Positions 34,272 through 45,067 of a stretch of DNA of 64,000 bases are shown here, one piece after another. The DNA comes from Tetrapyrgos nigripes (Eukaryota > Basidiomycota > Agaricomycetes > Agaricales > Campanellaceae): assembly GCA_013368315.1 (NCBI GenBank), contig JAACJM010000051.1:1-64000 (forward strand), given 5' to 3'. Each line of letters opens with the position of its first letter. The first letter of the stretch is position 1. Position numbers and translations under genes: made by a program. The notes under the pieces were generated by a model. The model saw only the letters and a list, made by a program, of their open reading frames with translations, did no database searches and was not told the origin of the DNA.

Positions 34272-34805
34272 TTAGGACGAGCTTTCACTGGAGCTCGGCA
34301 AGCTAGTTTTCCAGTGCTCCGCCCATTGTTTCCGAAGTCATCTGTCTACGTCCCCTTGACTCGGCCAATACTTCTCTAAGTTGTCCCAGCCCGTCGTGTA
34401 GTTTGTAATACTCCACCTAGGGTCATTCCAGTCGGTCAAGTCCCCCCATCCTGTCGTGTCAGTCGCTGTTCCCCAGCCTGCTCCATTCCCTCCATCGTCG
34501 TTATCATACTGTAGGGCAACGTGTGCGCCCCATATACTGCCGTCTCCCCATCCCAAGTTCCCTCTGTGCTCTGCTCGTAGGCATGTCCACTGAACGACAC
34601 ATCTAGCTCGATGTCCTCTGCCCAATCTACAACGTCCTGGTCCGTCCTCTCCTCCCCACGTGCAGCGTTGACATCCATTGTGAGGGCCTGCGTGCTGTTT
34701 TGAGAGTCGACATTGACGTCCTGAGTGTTTTCCGTAGGTGCAACGCCCTCTGTTGGTTGGGTGTGCGGTATGAGCGATAGTGTCGGTGGAGGAAGTGGTA
34801 GACAT
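34272..34805 (-). CDS. Element A third ORF: Cys/His-rich module plus GW/WG-rich tail
   Basis: Lies in sense orientation between pol and the 3' LTR. An ATG at 34805 opens a short Ser/Thr-rich leader, then a zinc-ligand-like module: GRCTYGKHSGRQCRL, two His (QHAGPH), GCQRCTW, then GRCRLGRGH. The C-terminal half is rich in Gly-Trp pairs: NLGWGDG, SIWGA, GAGWGT, TTGWGD, TTGWDN. A TGA at 34338-34340 cuts the frame, but it continues in phase to TAA at 34272-34274 with an ending like that of element C. Homologous to the C ORF at 42804-43340. GW/WG repeats are a known Argonaute-binding feature (Argonaute hook) in silencing proteins and some viral suppressors; that role here is inference. It could instead be a nucleic-acid-binding or structural protein. 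Confidence 0.7.
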
Positions 34806-34914
34806 TGTTATGACGAGAGTGTGGATGATTGTTGTTTGGCTGGTAGCGGTGGATGATGTTCTGTAGTTCTCCGTTGTGGAAAGGGATCTTTTATAGTTGA
34901 TGGTTTGTATGGTG

Positions 34915-35560
34915 TAAATGTTAACTGATCGGTCAGGTTATCGTTGGAGACGGGTTTGACAGTAAATGCCGTTAACGAGGGAATGTGATCGATGAATGAT
35001 GACAAAAGTCTGAGTTCGATTGCCGAGTGGGATGTGAAGGAGGGCAAAGAATACCAACGGTTCGTAACAGTGTTTCTCCTCGGAGTTGTGCTTTCGCTTG
35101 AAGCACACGGGTACTTCGCCAGATGTCTTCCATGGCGATTCCTAGTGAACGCACCGTTGTTCCAGGGCGTATCAGATTCTTGGGTCGATACGCGTCTGGG
35201 TGCTGTTGATGGAGGGTCTCGATCATCTCCTTCACTGTAAATGTTAACTGATCGGTCAGGTTATCGTTGGAGACGGGTTTGACAGTAAACGCCGTTAACG
35301 AGGGAATGCGATCGATGAATGATGACAAAAGTCTGAGTTCGATTGCCGAGTGGGATGTGAAGGAGGGCAAAGAATACCAACGGTTCGTAACAGTGTTTCT
35401 CCTCGGAGTTGTGCTTTCGCTTGAAGCACACGGGTACTTCGCCAGATGTCTTCCATGGCGATTCCTAGTGAACGCACCATTGTTCCAGGGCGTATCAGAT
35501 TCTTGGGTCGATACATGTCTGGGTGCTGTTGATGGAGGGTCTCGATCATCCCCTTCACCT
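34915..35560. repeat. 323-bp direct tandem duplication in element A
   Basis: 34915-35237 and 35238-35560 are almost identical (both start TAAATG or its equivalent followed by TTAACTGATCGG). It covers the end of pol past the chromodomain and the fossil LTR head. It is absent from C and D, so it arose in A or its recent ancestor. Confidence 0.85.
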
Positions 35561-37034
35561 TCTTCAATCCTGACGCTGGTTCCCATGAATTTTCTGAATC
35601 AGCATAGTCCAACCATTTGACAAGGTACTGTACTCCCCGACGGTTTCTCGTTGGTTTTGAATCTAAAATTGCTTCCACATCGTATTCGTTGTCTTCGGGA
35701 AGTAACTCCGCCGCTTCTCCTGGATAATTCACTCCGTGGGCTTCGGTTTCTTTGTACTGCGATAGGAGTGAAGCGTGGAATACTGGATGAATGTGCCAGC
35801 TATTTGGTAATTTGAGTTGGTAGTTGACTTCACTGATAACGTCAGTGATTTCAAATGGTCCGTGACGACGATTTGCCAACTTAGCTTTCGGTCTCGTTGT
35901 CTTCAAATTCTTTCCGTCTAGCAGTACTTTGTCCCCAACTTTAAACTTTATTCCTTCCTTCGTGTGGTCTTTGTTTTGTTCTTTCATCAGTTCTGCTGCT
36001 GTCGCCAGACTTGCTTTTAGTTCCTCTCGCAGAGTATCTAAGTTCTGGAGGCGTTCTTCGACCTTTGGCACGTGTGAAGTCGGGTTGATGGAAGGGAAGA
36101 GCTGGGGTAGATATCCATGGAGGAGTTCGAACGGCGATTTCCCAGTTGCTGAATGAATTCGGGTATTGTGACAGAATTCAGCGTAAGGTAGGTATTTAAC
36201 CCAATCGTCCTGGCAGTAGTTACAGAAGGTTCGAAGGTATTGTTCAAGTTCTTGATTGAACCTTTCTGTCTCGCCATCTGTTTGCGGATGATAAGCTGTA
36301 CTGAGTGCCGAAGTGATACCTAACTTAGCGTAGATTCCTTTCATTACTTGGCTTGCGAATTGAGGTCCGCGGTCAGATATCATTTTGTCCCAGAGGCTGT
36401 ATCTTCGCCAAGTGTTGTCGAACAATAGGTCAATTGTTCCGTCGCTATCGATATCTTTTCTGCATGGAGAAATGACAACTGTTTTTGTTGAACGGTCGAC
36501 TGTGACGTGAATTGCATTGAAGCCGTCGCATTCTGGCAGATCCGTGATGAAGTCGGTTGTAATGGTGCCAAAGGGTCGTTCCGGTATTTCGTTCGGAATT
36601 AATGGTACATGCGCCGGGTGGTTATTTGCCTTGGTCAACTGACAAGTAGCGCATCCTTCAACATAGTTACGAATGAATACTGACATACCAGGCCACCAGA
36701 ATTCTCTACTGACGAGTTCATATGTTTTGAATCGTCCTGGGTGTCCTGCAGTAAGGCTGTCGTGATGCATTTTAACAATGTCCCGTCTGAGTTGTTGGTC
36801 GTTCGGGATGTAGATCTTCCCTCTGAATAAGACAATTCCATCTTCGTAATTCCATTCCTGTAGATCTTTCGCCAACGCACGTGGTCCGTTGTTAAAGATG
36901 GTTTGTAACGCACTCACGACTTCAGCATCCTTTTTCGGACATTCCTTAATCCGCCTCTTCAATTCTGTATCTCCTATTGCGGTTACCGTTCCCGGCCTCG
37001 TTGCTCGGATCCTGAAGAACCTGGGGTCAAGCAA
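35295..37034 (-). CDS. pol: Element A pol, integrase and chromodomain part
   Basis: 579 codons in the same frame as the RT part, separated from it by TGA codons. HHCC zinc region (HHDSLTAGHPGRF, CATCQLTKA), catalytic core with Asp in TDFITDLPEC, Asp in ISDRGPQF and Glu in QTDGETERFNQ, then the GPY/F-like module and a C-terminal chromodomain (YDVEAILDSKP, LVKWLDYADSENSWEPA) that in this family steers integration to marked heterochromatin. The last about 60 codons after the chromodomain align to LTR sequence of D rather than to C's pol, so this tail looks like translated fossil LTR. Confidence 0.9.
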   Translation of the reverse strand: MLDPRFFRIRATRPGTVTAIGDTELKRRIKECPKKDAEVVSALQTIFNNGPRALAKDLQEWNYEDGIVLFRGKIYIPNDQQLRRDIVKMHHDSLTAGHPGRFKTYELVSREFWWPGMSVFIRNYVEGCATCQLTKANNHPAHVPLIPNEIPERPFGTITTDFITDLPECDGFNAIHVTVDRSTKTVVISPCRKDIDSDGTIDLLFDNTWRRYSLWDKMISDRGPQFASQVMKGIYAKLGITSALSTAYHPQTDGETERFNQELEQYLRTFCNYCQDDWVKYLPYAEFCHNTRIHSATGKSPFELLHGYLPQLFPSINPTSHVPKVEERLQNLDTLREELKASLATAAELMKEQNKDHTKEGIKFKVGDKVLLDGKNLKTTRPKAKLANRRHGPFEITDVISEVNYQLKLPNSWHIHPVFHASLLSQYKETEAHGVNYPGEAAELLPEDNEYDVEAILDSKPTRNRRGVQYLVKWLDYADSENSWEPASGLKKVKGMIETLHQQHPDMYRPKNLIRPGTMVRSLGIAMEDIWRSTRVLQAKAQLRGETLLRTVGILCPPSHPTRQSNSDFCHHSSIAFPR

Positions 37035-39404
37035 GACTCTGTCTTTGTTGTCATTTTCGACCCCCTCTTTATGATCTGATCTCCGAGAGAGCGGGTCACT
37101 TCAGTTCAAGTTCCCGGGTTTGTGTGTAAGTGTAAAGTCGAATCTGGTCAGAAATAAGGCCATTCTTGCTTGTCGTCGGCTAAGTTTCTGAGCGGTTGTG
37201 AAGTATCTAAGGTTATTGTGATCGGTCAAGATTTCGATGGTATGCGGTCCTCCTTCAAGGTAGTGTCGCCAGGCTTCAAGTCCGCGTATGATCGCTAGCA
37301 GTTCTTTGTCATGAATGTCGTAATTCCGTTCAGTTTCGGATAACGCTTTTGACAGGTAGGCTACTGGATGCCATTTATCATCCAGGCCTTGTTGTTGCAG
37401 GATACCTCCCGTAGCGTAATCTGACGCATCAACTTCTACTCAGTATGGTTTAGAATGATCAGGCATGAGAAGGACTGGTGAAGTCATAAACATATCTTTG
37501 AGTGCTTGGAAAGCCGTTTGAGCTTCCTTGGACCATTCCCATGGGTGCTCCTTTTTCGTGAGATCGAACAGTGGTCGTGCGATTTTTGAGAAATCGCGTA
37601 TAAAACGACGGTAAAAGTTTCCGAAGCCGAGGAATGATTGTACGTCTTTGACGTTGCGTGGGACTGGCCATTTGGTCACGCCTTCGACCTTGACTGGATC
37701 CATCACCAATGTGTTGTGTGAAACGATAAGGCCAAGGAATTCCACTGAATCGGTTTCGAAAGTGCATTTTTCCGGTTTAGCGTATAGGTCGTTATCATGG
37801 AGTCGTGCCAATACTTGTTTCACCATGTATCGATGTTCTTCTAGTGATTCTGTGAATATGAGAATATCGTCCATATAGATCACAACTTTTCCGGAGTCGA
37901 TCAGGTCCTTGAATAGAGTGTTCATCATCGCTTGGAATGTAGCTGGAGAGTTCATAAGACCGAAAAACATCACCGTTGGTTCGAAGAGGCCGCGGTTGGT
38001 TTTAAACGCCGCTTTCCATTCATCTCCCTTCTTGATGTGTACGTTGTTATATCCCCATCTAAGGTCGACCTTGGAAAATATTCGTGCCCCTTTGAGTTTG
38101 TCTACGAGTTCCGATATAAGCGGTAGGGGGTATTCGTTTTTGATGGTTCCTTTGTTTAAAGCACGGTAGTCCTGTACTGGTCGTAGTTTTCTGTCTTTCT
38201 TTTTTACAAAGAAGAAGGGACTTGCCATAGGAGATTTCGACGGTCTTATATATCCTTTCTCTAAGTTTTCCTGGATGAATTCATCCAGTTCCTTTTGTTC
38301 ATTTGGGGATAAAGGATATGTTTTGCAGGGGCGTGGTTCAAAGTCCGGTTTTAGCTCGATAGCATGATCCCATTCGCCACGTTTCAGTAATCGTTCTGAG
38401 GTTTGTTTGTCAAAGACTCGTAAGAACTGATGATATTGCGAAGGAATCTTATCTTTAAGAGGTACATCGACCTGGACGTTCTGGGCTGCCTCTGCAAGTT
38501 CTTGTGCCTTTGTGAATCCCGCGCGGATGTTCAGGTTTGGTGTTCCTGGCGCCTCTTCATCTATTCTTTCTTCCTTCCCCAACAATTCCTCCATTACATC
38601 CTGTTCCCACCATTCTGGGATCGTATCTCTCCCGCAATCGTCTTCGGTAAAGATCGCCGTTACCTCCGAACTTCGGTGGAAAGATCGAATAGGAATTCGA
38701 CGGCGTCGCCCTGCAACTTTTGGTTGGGTAACTGGTTTGAATTGTCCAACTGGTTCTAACCATCTGACTTGGTAATCCTTGTGGTGGGTTCTTGGATCAA
38801 CGACTGTGGATTTCAAGGATTTAGTTTTCAAATGGAGAACGGGAGGTTTTGCCGTGATGCATGTTTCTGGGCATCTAGTCATGTCTACCCATGAGTCCGA
38901 CCAGTCTATAGTTGGATTATGTTCTTCCAACCAGTCGGTACCGAGGATTATATCGTGATCCCCGATGTCCGTTACATAGAACTCAGCCTTTTCTTCGTGG
39001 TATGCTTCGCCGTTTCGGGAATAGATACAGAGATTTTGGATAGTGTATTCTCGCACCCATCCCATGGTGTTTTCGGAGCTGTCGACGTTTCGAACTGGGA
39101 ACGGGTTTTTAATAGGAAGAAGGGTGAGTTGATGTTTTTGTGCGAACTGGCCATTGATGATTATGCCTTCTGCACCGCTGTCGATTAGAGCGTTTGCGTC
39201 GATTTTTCTACCGGTAACTTTGCCGATTAATTCAGTTTTGAGTGTGATTGATGGTATCTGTCTGTTACAAGTGATTGCTGACATTCTTGTTTCTGAAGGA
39301 AAGATTCGCTCACTAGAGGGGTATAACACACTATATCGATTGTTCTTTAATTGTCCGGTGTACTGTTCTACTCCTACTGACGACGTAGCAGAGGAGTGAT
39401 TCAA
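37035..39404 (-). pseudogene. pol: Element A pol, protease-RT-RNase H part with two TGA codons
   Basis: Open from the gag end at 39404 without an ATG, so translation by frameshift is expected. Aspartic protease motif NALIDSGAEG (Asp-Ser-Gly at about residues 75-77), reverse transcriptase with IYMDDILIF near residue 510, then RNase H. A TGA at 37440-37442 replaces an Arg codon (KPY-stop-VEVDASDY; element C has CGA there), and another TGA lies at 37101-37103 near the end of RNase H. RNase H landmarks HDKELLAIIRGLEAWRHYLEG-like and DHNNLRYF are still readable in between. Confidence 0.9.
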
Positions 39405-40388
39405 AAATCCAATTTAGACATGATGTCTTTTAAATAGACGGTTGCTTGTTCCTTTTCTTCTCCTTCCAATCCTTTAACCCTGTTAACCATGTCGGAAATG
39501 TCTTTGATTGTGTTTCGGGATGAGGATGCCTGAGCTACCGTTACCGGTGGTGGAGATGCGGTTTCGACTGTTCGAACCGAACGAGAGGAGGGAAAGGTTC
39601 GGGAAGTGTTTTGAGATGACGTCCTCGGGTATGTCGGACATTCGTTACTCATGTGTCCGGTTTGTCTACACGCGAAGCATGCTCCTAATTTTCAGAGTCG
39701 GTCCCTTTCATCAGGTGTCAGCTTAGGCAGTGGATTGAAAGACGAGTTAGCACCTGGTCCCATATTCATAAGCGCATTGACGCTCACTACCATTCTCCCC
39801 TGAGACGGACCTGGACTACTCTTCGACATTGAAGTAGTTTTCCAGCGTCCTTGTCTTTCCCGTTCCTTCAACCATTCTAAATGAAGCTCCACAGCTCTTT
39901 CCTTATACTCTTCGAAGTCGTCTCACTTTGGATACGTTCTTCCAACTGCTTCTCGGAGTTTGGGTGGTAACCCATCCAGATAGAATTCCAACAACACTGC
40001 TTCTCTGAACTCGGACTCTTCTCCGTATGTATCGAAGATGCTGTTGTAGCTGCTAATATCCGTCCCCTTCATTCTAGCAAACTTGATCTTCGTCCTCGCC
40101 ACATCTTCCGAGGCGAGAGCTTTGAAATCCTTTTTGAATCTATCACGTATCTGTTTCAAAGTTATCCATCTCCATTGGTCCGGTGTACTCGCCAAGTGTT
40201 CATTTTCCTCATCTTCATCTCGTTCTATTAATCTCTGCGTTGCCCAATCTCCTCCTTTTTCTCCCGTAAAGAACGACAGGAATAGCGAGACCTGACTTTC
40301 CTTGGTCGGGTACTTGCCTTTATTCATGCGTAGATAGTTATTGAATAGGGCCAGCCATTGTTTTGCCTCACTACGTTCTCCATTGAAG
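39401..40388 (-). pseudogene. gag: Element A gag, 3' part (after the B insertion)
   Basis: Continues the gag frame interrupted by B. Contains the retrotransposon capsid region (LALFNNYLRMNKGKYPTKES, SLFLSFFTGEKGGDWA, DISSYNSIFDTYGEE) and one CCHC zinc knuckle (CFACRQTGHMSNEC, about 39640-39680). TGA codons at 39923-39925 and 39692-39694 interrupt the frame where Arg (CGA) is expected. It ends GAT TTT TGA at 39401, overlapping pol in the -1 frame. Confidence 0.85.
39404..39410 (-). promoter_or_regulatory. Element A gag-pol -1 frameshift site GGATTTT-TGA
   Basis: The heptamer G GAT TTT lies directly before the gag stop TGA, and pol is open in the -1 frame from here with no ATG. GGAUUUA is an established slippery heptamer; GGAUUUU fits the same rule. 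The identical site is at 47407-47413 in element C. Confidence 0.55.
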
Positions 40389-41205
40389 TGTTACGACGCG
40401 TCCAAAAACCGGGCTTACGCGATCTCAATGGACCGAATAAGTAAACCCGACGGACGCCACAGAGAACGGGAACGCATACCCAAACCGACAAACTACAACA
40501 GAGCAAGGGAATGGATTACCGGATATAGATATCCAGAGACGACTGGAAGAAGACAAAGATTGTTGAGATGGTTCTGAAGAAATGAATGGAGAGAGAGAGT
40601 TCTACCCCAAAAGGAAGGGAAGGGATCAGTAAGTCATTAAGAGTCAAGAAGGACCCGAAGAGTCACGGAAGCCAGAGGAGAGGAGATGACTCAGGATAAT
40701 GAGTCATCAGGAGACAAGTCAGAGTCGGGAAAAGGTTACAAGAGAATAGGAGTCAGTAATAGTCATACCCCCTATTTAGTTTTTTAGTATATAAAGTGGC
40801 TGGGGACTCGCGAAGCCCCCAGTCTGCTATTTTGTAACTACATACATTGAAATATAACTTGTTTACCTTTACTTAACTATCTACGGCTGCCATTTAACTC
40901 AACAAACTGCAACAAACCTACCGTAAGTCTACATTCTCACCTGCCGTCAAACCTTTGACTGCATCACCATCAACCAACCAATCCCATCACTTCGATTATC
41001 TGAGTGTACTCTAAATTGAGTGTTCCAATCAACTACCCTTAAGTCCGAGTGAGTCCTTCGGATATCAAGACCGTTCAACAAATATCAACCCCTATCCGCG
41101 CGTGTCATTGAGCTGCCTAGCGGTTCTTAGTTGCAGGACATAAGCACATCATAAATACCTTGTATTACATACTTAAATAATACAATTTGTGTACGCGTCC
41201 TAACA
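40389..41205 (+). repeat. 5' LTR of element B
   Basis: Starts TGTTACGACGCG and ends CGTCCTAACA. Contains TATATAAAG at 40788-40796, and 4-25 bp later a stem (CTGGGG..CCCCCAG, 40800-40822) likely at the start of the transcribed R region. Confidence 0.93.
40788..40822 (+). promoter_or_regulatory. LTR core promoter: TATA box and R-region hairpin
   Basis: TATATAAAG followed at once by CTGGGGACTCGCGAAGCCCC, which can fold with a CTGGGG/CCCCAG stem. The same layout is in the 3' LTR (TATA at 59239-59247). The transcription start is inferred to lie about 25-30 bp downstream of the TATA. Confidence 0.5.
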
Positions 41206-41235
41206 TAATAGCAGACTGCCTACCGCCTACCAGCA

Positions 41236-42317
41236 ATGGCCACACGCACTCGAACTGACACCGAAACCATCAACGAACAATCCAACACACCAACCAATCG
41301 CGATGAACAGCCCAACACCCCCTTCCATACCCATATACCCAGGGGAGGATGGAACAATACCCCATCGCGTGAGACACACCAACCTTATCAAGTGTGGAGC
41401 ACCCCAGGAAGAACCTTAGGCGTAACTCCCACGTCCCTCGGTATTACGCGAATCCGTACTGCAACCACCGCAAGCACCTCGAGTGAAGGATATCCAGGTC
41501 AACAAACCGCTAGTGAACCGGAATTTCTGGTCATGGAAAGAGGACGCAGGATTCACCGAGTACAACCACCACCAGAGCCACATATCAATCCTGTAGATCG
41601 ACACATAGCTCTTCAGAACCACCCTGATGTTCAACAGATGTCCCTTGATTCGCAGATTCAAGCGGCAAGAAGAGGATCTGGATCTACCGCCTCGAGTTTG
41701 CGTGCTCCGATACGTATTCCTCCGACTATCCAAGAGGAGATCCGACAATTGGAAGGTGAAGGGGAATATGAGGATCGGTCCTTTTATCAAGAACCCCTTC
41801 CAGTGGAAAGGGAAATTCAAGGGATACACCAAGTAGCCCCTCCCGAATCAGGAAGTATTCGAGAATCCTTTTCCACGACCTCCCAAGCTCACTTGCCGAT
41901 TAACTTTTTCGCCCAAGTCAAAACCGTCTCCAAAACCCCTGGAGATCACAATTGACCAATCTCTCAATCGTCAGAAAGGAGAGGATCGGATGACCAAGTT
42001 ACCAATGCCAATGACTCTAGAAGGTCATTGGTGCATACCCCACCCTTGGCCGTTTCCTTTCCCACAAGGATAGTCGAGGGAGCATCGGATTCAGCACAAG
42101 GGTCGTCGCCACAGACAATACCTATTGTCATGCCTGCAACTCAGGCACCTCAACCCTATTATCCCACAACCCCTCAACCTATGGATACCCGACCCTACAC
42201 CCAACAATACAACTCAATTATGGGAATTGAATTGAGCCCTGAACACCCCCAGATTCAAAACCCTCGACCTACCACAGCTCTGTTGGTTGGAGGTCCTGTT
42301 TTCAGAGCTCCTAGTCC
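41236..42317 (+). pseudogene. gag: Element B gag, 5' part (before the C insertion)
   Basis: ATG at 41236, only 30 bp after the LTR. It encodes a Thr/Pro/Gln-rich, probably disordered extension. A TGA at 41953-41955 (AAT TGA CCA, expected CGA) breaks it, and the same frame then runs on to the insertion point of C at 42317. It resumes in phase at 49905. Confidence 0.75.
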
Positions 42318-42792
42318 TGTCAAGAACATTGTCACTTAGCAAAACCACCCAAGTCACACAATAAACAAGATAGATTCGGCGAGTTATAATGAAATGAGAT
42401 AGAGAAGGAATGATAGAGACGAGAAGGGATCGAGTAGCTGACTATGCTCGACACTGCATTGTACTAGGAGCGGAGTGGAGACGAAGTGAACAGACTAAAG
42501 AATCTAGCTACGAGATCTAAGATATATATAAGAGAGGAATGAATATGTGAGAATGTCCATGGAGCCTAGGGATCAGAGGAGATAAGAATGTGAGTCAAGT
42601 AAAGAAGTATATATGTGAGAATGTCCATGGGGATAAAGGAAGCGGAGAAGTGAGTCATAGATCGGGATGGACGATGATGAGAAATAATTAGTGTTTATGG
42701 GTTTATGGAAGTGATAGAACAGTGAATAGAAGTGAATAGGTAATAGAAGGAAATGAAGAGAAAATCAAGGAGGCGGGAGGCGATTCATGACA
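42318..42792 (-). repeat. 3' LTR of element C
   Basis: 475 bp, TGTCAAGAAC..GATTCATGACA in plus-strand sense. The G-run polypurine tract follows directly at 42793-42803 on the plus-strand map. Confidence 0.93.
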
Positions 42793-42803
42793 CTACCCCC
42801 CCT

Positions 42804-43340
42804 CTAGGTCGAGCTTTCACCAGAGCTCGGAAGCCAATTGGTCCACTGCTTCGTCCACTGCTTCTTGATCCTTTTGTCCAAACCACGTATAGTCGGCCAC
42901 GTTTCCGGTGAGTCGTTGGGGAAGGTGCCCCATCCTGTTAGGTCTGACTCACGTCCCCCCCATCCTATTCCTTCCCATGTACCCCATCCGTCGTTGTTGC
43001 TACCCCATCCGGCGTTGTCGTCGACATAGTTTAACTGAGTGTTTCCTCCCCATACGCTTGCATCTCCCCATCCCAGGTTGTTTCGTTTGTTGGCTCGGAG
43101 GCTAGACCGGTAGGTCGTGCATCTCGCTCAGTGTCCTGCTCCCAACCTGCATCGTTTTGACGTCTCATGTCCTGGCCAGATGCATTGGTTACATCCGCTG
43201 TGCCTCCCCATGTGTCCCTCGTCTAATCTGCAGCGCCGGCCTGAACGTTGACCGTATCTGCAGCGTCCAGTGTTGTCCGTCAACGGGTCGATTATCGTTG
43301 TGGTAGTAGTTGAGACTGTGATAGCGATTGGTGTAGTCAT
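42804..43340 (-). pseudogene. Element C third ORF: Cys/His-rich module plus GW/WG-rich tail, one TGA
   Basis: ATG at 43340. After a Thr-rich leader the zinc-ligand-like module reads GRCRYGQRSGRRCRL, GHMGRHSGCNQCIW, then RCRLGAGH, aligning column by column with element A's ORF at 34272-34805. A TGA at 43128-43130 sits where A has CGA (GGA CAC TGA GCG versus GGA CAT CGA GCT). The same frame continues with six GW/WG pairs (NLGWGDA, SVWGGN, AGWGSN, DGWGT, IGWGG, TGWGT) and ends LPSSGESST-TAG at 42804-42806, touching the polypurine tract. Conservation of both halves between two diverged elements argues for a real, selected protein. Confidence 0.7.
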
Positions 43341-43489
43341 GATGGAGGTATAGTGGGACAGTGAAGAGGTGTTTGGTAGGATGTGATTGAGCTTTGTTCT
43401 GTCGTTTGGTTTCGATGCGTCTGCTTTTTAACGAGTCATAGTGAAAGACGACGAAGTCGCCGTTCGTTAGGTTGTGACAGTAGACGCCG

Positions 43490-44956
43490 TTAGTGTCGGT
43501 AAGCTCGGGGATGTTTCTGATGGAATTCTTCGATCATATCTTTTACCTTGGTCAGATTTGACGTAGGCACCCAAGTATTCTCCGAGTCAGGGTAATCTAA
43601 CCATTTGATGAGGTATTGAGTCCCTTTTCTGTTTCTGGTTGGTTTTGAGTCTAGTATCATTTCAACATCGTATTCTTCGTCTGCGTCTAGTAGTTCCGCG
43701 GGAGGTCCGGGGTAGTTTGGTCCGTGAGCATCTGTTTCGACGTACGGTGTCAATAGGGAAGCGTGGAAGACAGGGTGTATATGCCAGGTTGTCGGTAATT
43801 TCAGTTTGTAGTTAACCTGGCTGATTACTTCAATGATCTCGAATGGGCCATGACGACGATCAGACAACTTAGCTTTCGGTCTTGTTGTCTTCAGGTTTTT
43901 CCCGTCGAGTAACACCTTGTCTCCGACCTTGTATCCTGTCCAGGACATGGAATGGTTTCCATGCTGTGCTTTCATTGTTTCGGCGGCCGATGTCAGGCTT
44001 GCTTTGAGTTTGTCCCTGAGTTGATTGAGGTTTTTGAGTCGTTCCTCTACCGTTGGTAGGTTAGAGGTTGGATGGAATGATGGGAAGAAGCGTGGTTGGT
44101 ATCCGTGTAGGAGTTCGAAGGGTGATTTTCCTGTTGCCGAATGGATTCTGGTGTTATGACTGAATTCGGCGTAGGGTAGATAGTCCACCCAGTCTTCTTG
44201 TCGGTAATTACAGAAGATTCGTAGGAACTGTTCCAATTCCTGATTGTATTGCTCCGACTCTCCATCGGTCTGTGGGTGGTAAGCGGTACTAAGGGCTGAA
44301 GTTATGCCTAGCTTCTCATGGATCGCGGCCATGACCTTGCTATCGAACTGCGGTCCTCGGTCGGATATCATTTTGTCCCATAATCCGTACCGCCGCCAAG
44401 TGTTGTCGAGTAACAGATTAACCGTTCCGTCGCTGTCAATTGTTTTCGTACACGGTGATATGACGACCGTTTTTGTTGATTTGTCGACTGTGACGTGAAT
44501 CGCATTAAACCCTTTACATTCAGGGAGATCTGTGATGAAGTCGGTGGTAATAGTCCCAAAAGGACGTTCTGGAACTTCGGTGGGAATTAAGGGGATCCGA
44601 GTGGGATGGTTGTTGGTTTTTGTCGCCTGGCATTTGGCGCAGCCAGCTACGTAGTCTCTGACGAAGACTGACATTCCTGGCCACCAAAATTCTCTGCTGA
44701 CTAGTTCGTAAGTTTTGTATCGTCCGGGGTGTCCTGTTGTCAGGGAGTCGTGGTGTAGTTTTACGATATCCCGTCGGAGGTCGTTGTCTGCTGGTACATA
44801 GATTTTGCCTCGGAATAGGATGATTCCATCTTCGTAGTTCCATTCCTGTAGATTCTTCACCAGCGAACATGGTCCGTTTCGTAGGATGACATCTAAGGCA
44901 CTTACTACCTCTAGGTCCCTCTTAGGGCATTCCTTGATTCTCCGTCGTAGTTCCAC
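43490..44956 (-). CDS. pol: Element C pol, integrase and chromodomain part
   Basis: 488 codons, in the same frame as the RT part and separated from it only by the TGA at 45068-45070. HHCC zinc region (HHDSLTTGHPGRY, CAKCQATKT), catalytic Asp in TDFITDLPEC, Asp in ISDRGPQF, Glu in QTDGESEQYNQE, then a GPFEI module and a chromodomain (YDVEMILDSKP, LIKWLDYPDSENTWVP). All catalytic residues are present, so the module would be active if the stop were read through or absent. Confidence 0.9.
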   Translation of the reverse strand: MELRRRIKECPKRDLEVVSALDVILRNGPCSLVKNLQEWNYEDGIILFRGKIYVPADNDLRRDIVKLHHDSLTTGHPGRYKTYELVSREFWWPGMSVFVRDYVAGCAKCQATKTNNHPTRIPLIPTEVPERPFGTITTDFITDLPECKGFNAIHVTVDKSTKTVVISPCTKTIDSDGTVNLLLDNTWRRYGLWDKMISDRGPQFDSKVMAAIHEKLGITSALSTAYHPQTDGESEQYNQELEQFLRIFCNYRQEDWVDYLPYAEFSHNTRIHSATGKSPFELLHGYQPRFFPSFHPTSNLPTVEERLKNLNQLRDKLKASLTSAAETMKAQHGNHSMSWTGYKVGDKVLLDGKNLKTTRPKAKLSDRRHGPFEIIEVISQVNYKLKLPTTWHIHPVFHASLLTPYVETDAHGPNYPGPPAELLDADEEYDVEMILDSKPTRNRKGTQYLIKWLDYPDSENTWVPTSNLTKVKDMIEEFHQKHPRAYRH

Positions 44957-45067
44957 GTCTCCTATAGCGGTTACTGTTCCTTGTCTAGTTGCTCGGATTT
45001 GGAAGAATTTGGGGTCAAGAAGGACTCTGTCGGTGTTGTCGTTCTCGGTCCCGATTTTGTGATCTGG

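Noticed and set aside
34972..35620. Plus-strand ORFs and a 204-codon minus ORF repeating the same protein
   Set aside because: They arise from the 323-bp tandem duplication and from the complement of element A pol.
41416..41832. 138-codon minus-strand ORF in element B gag
   Set aside because: Shadow of the plus-strand gag frame; no splice sites or motif.
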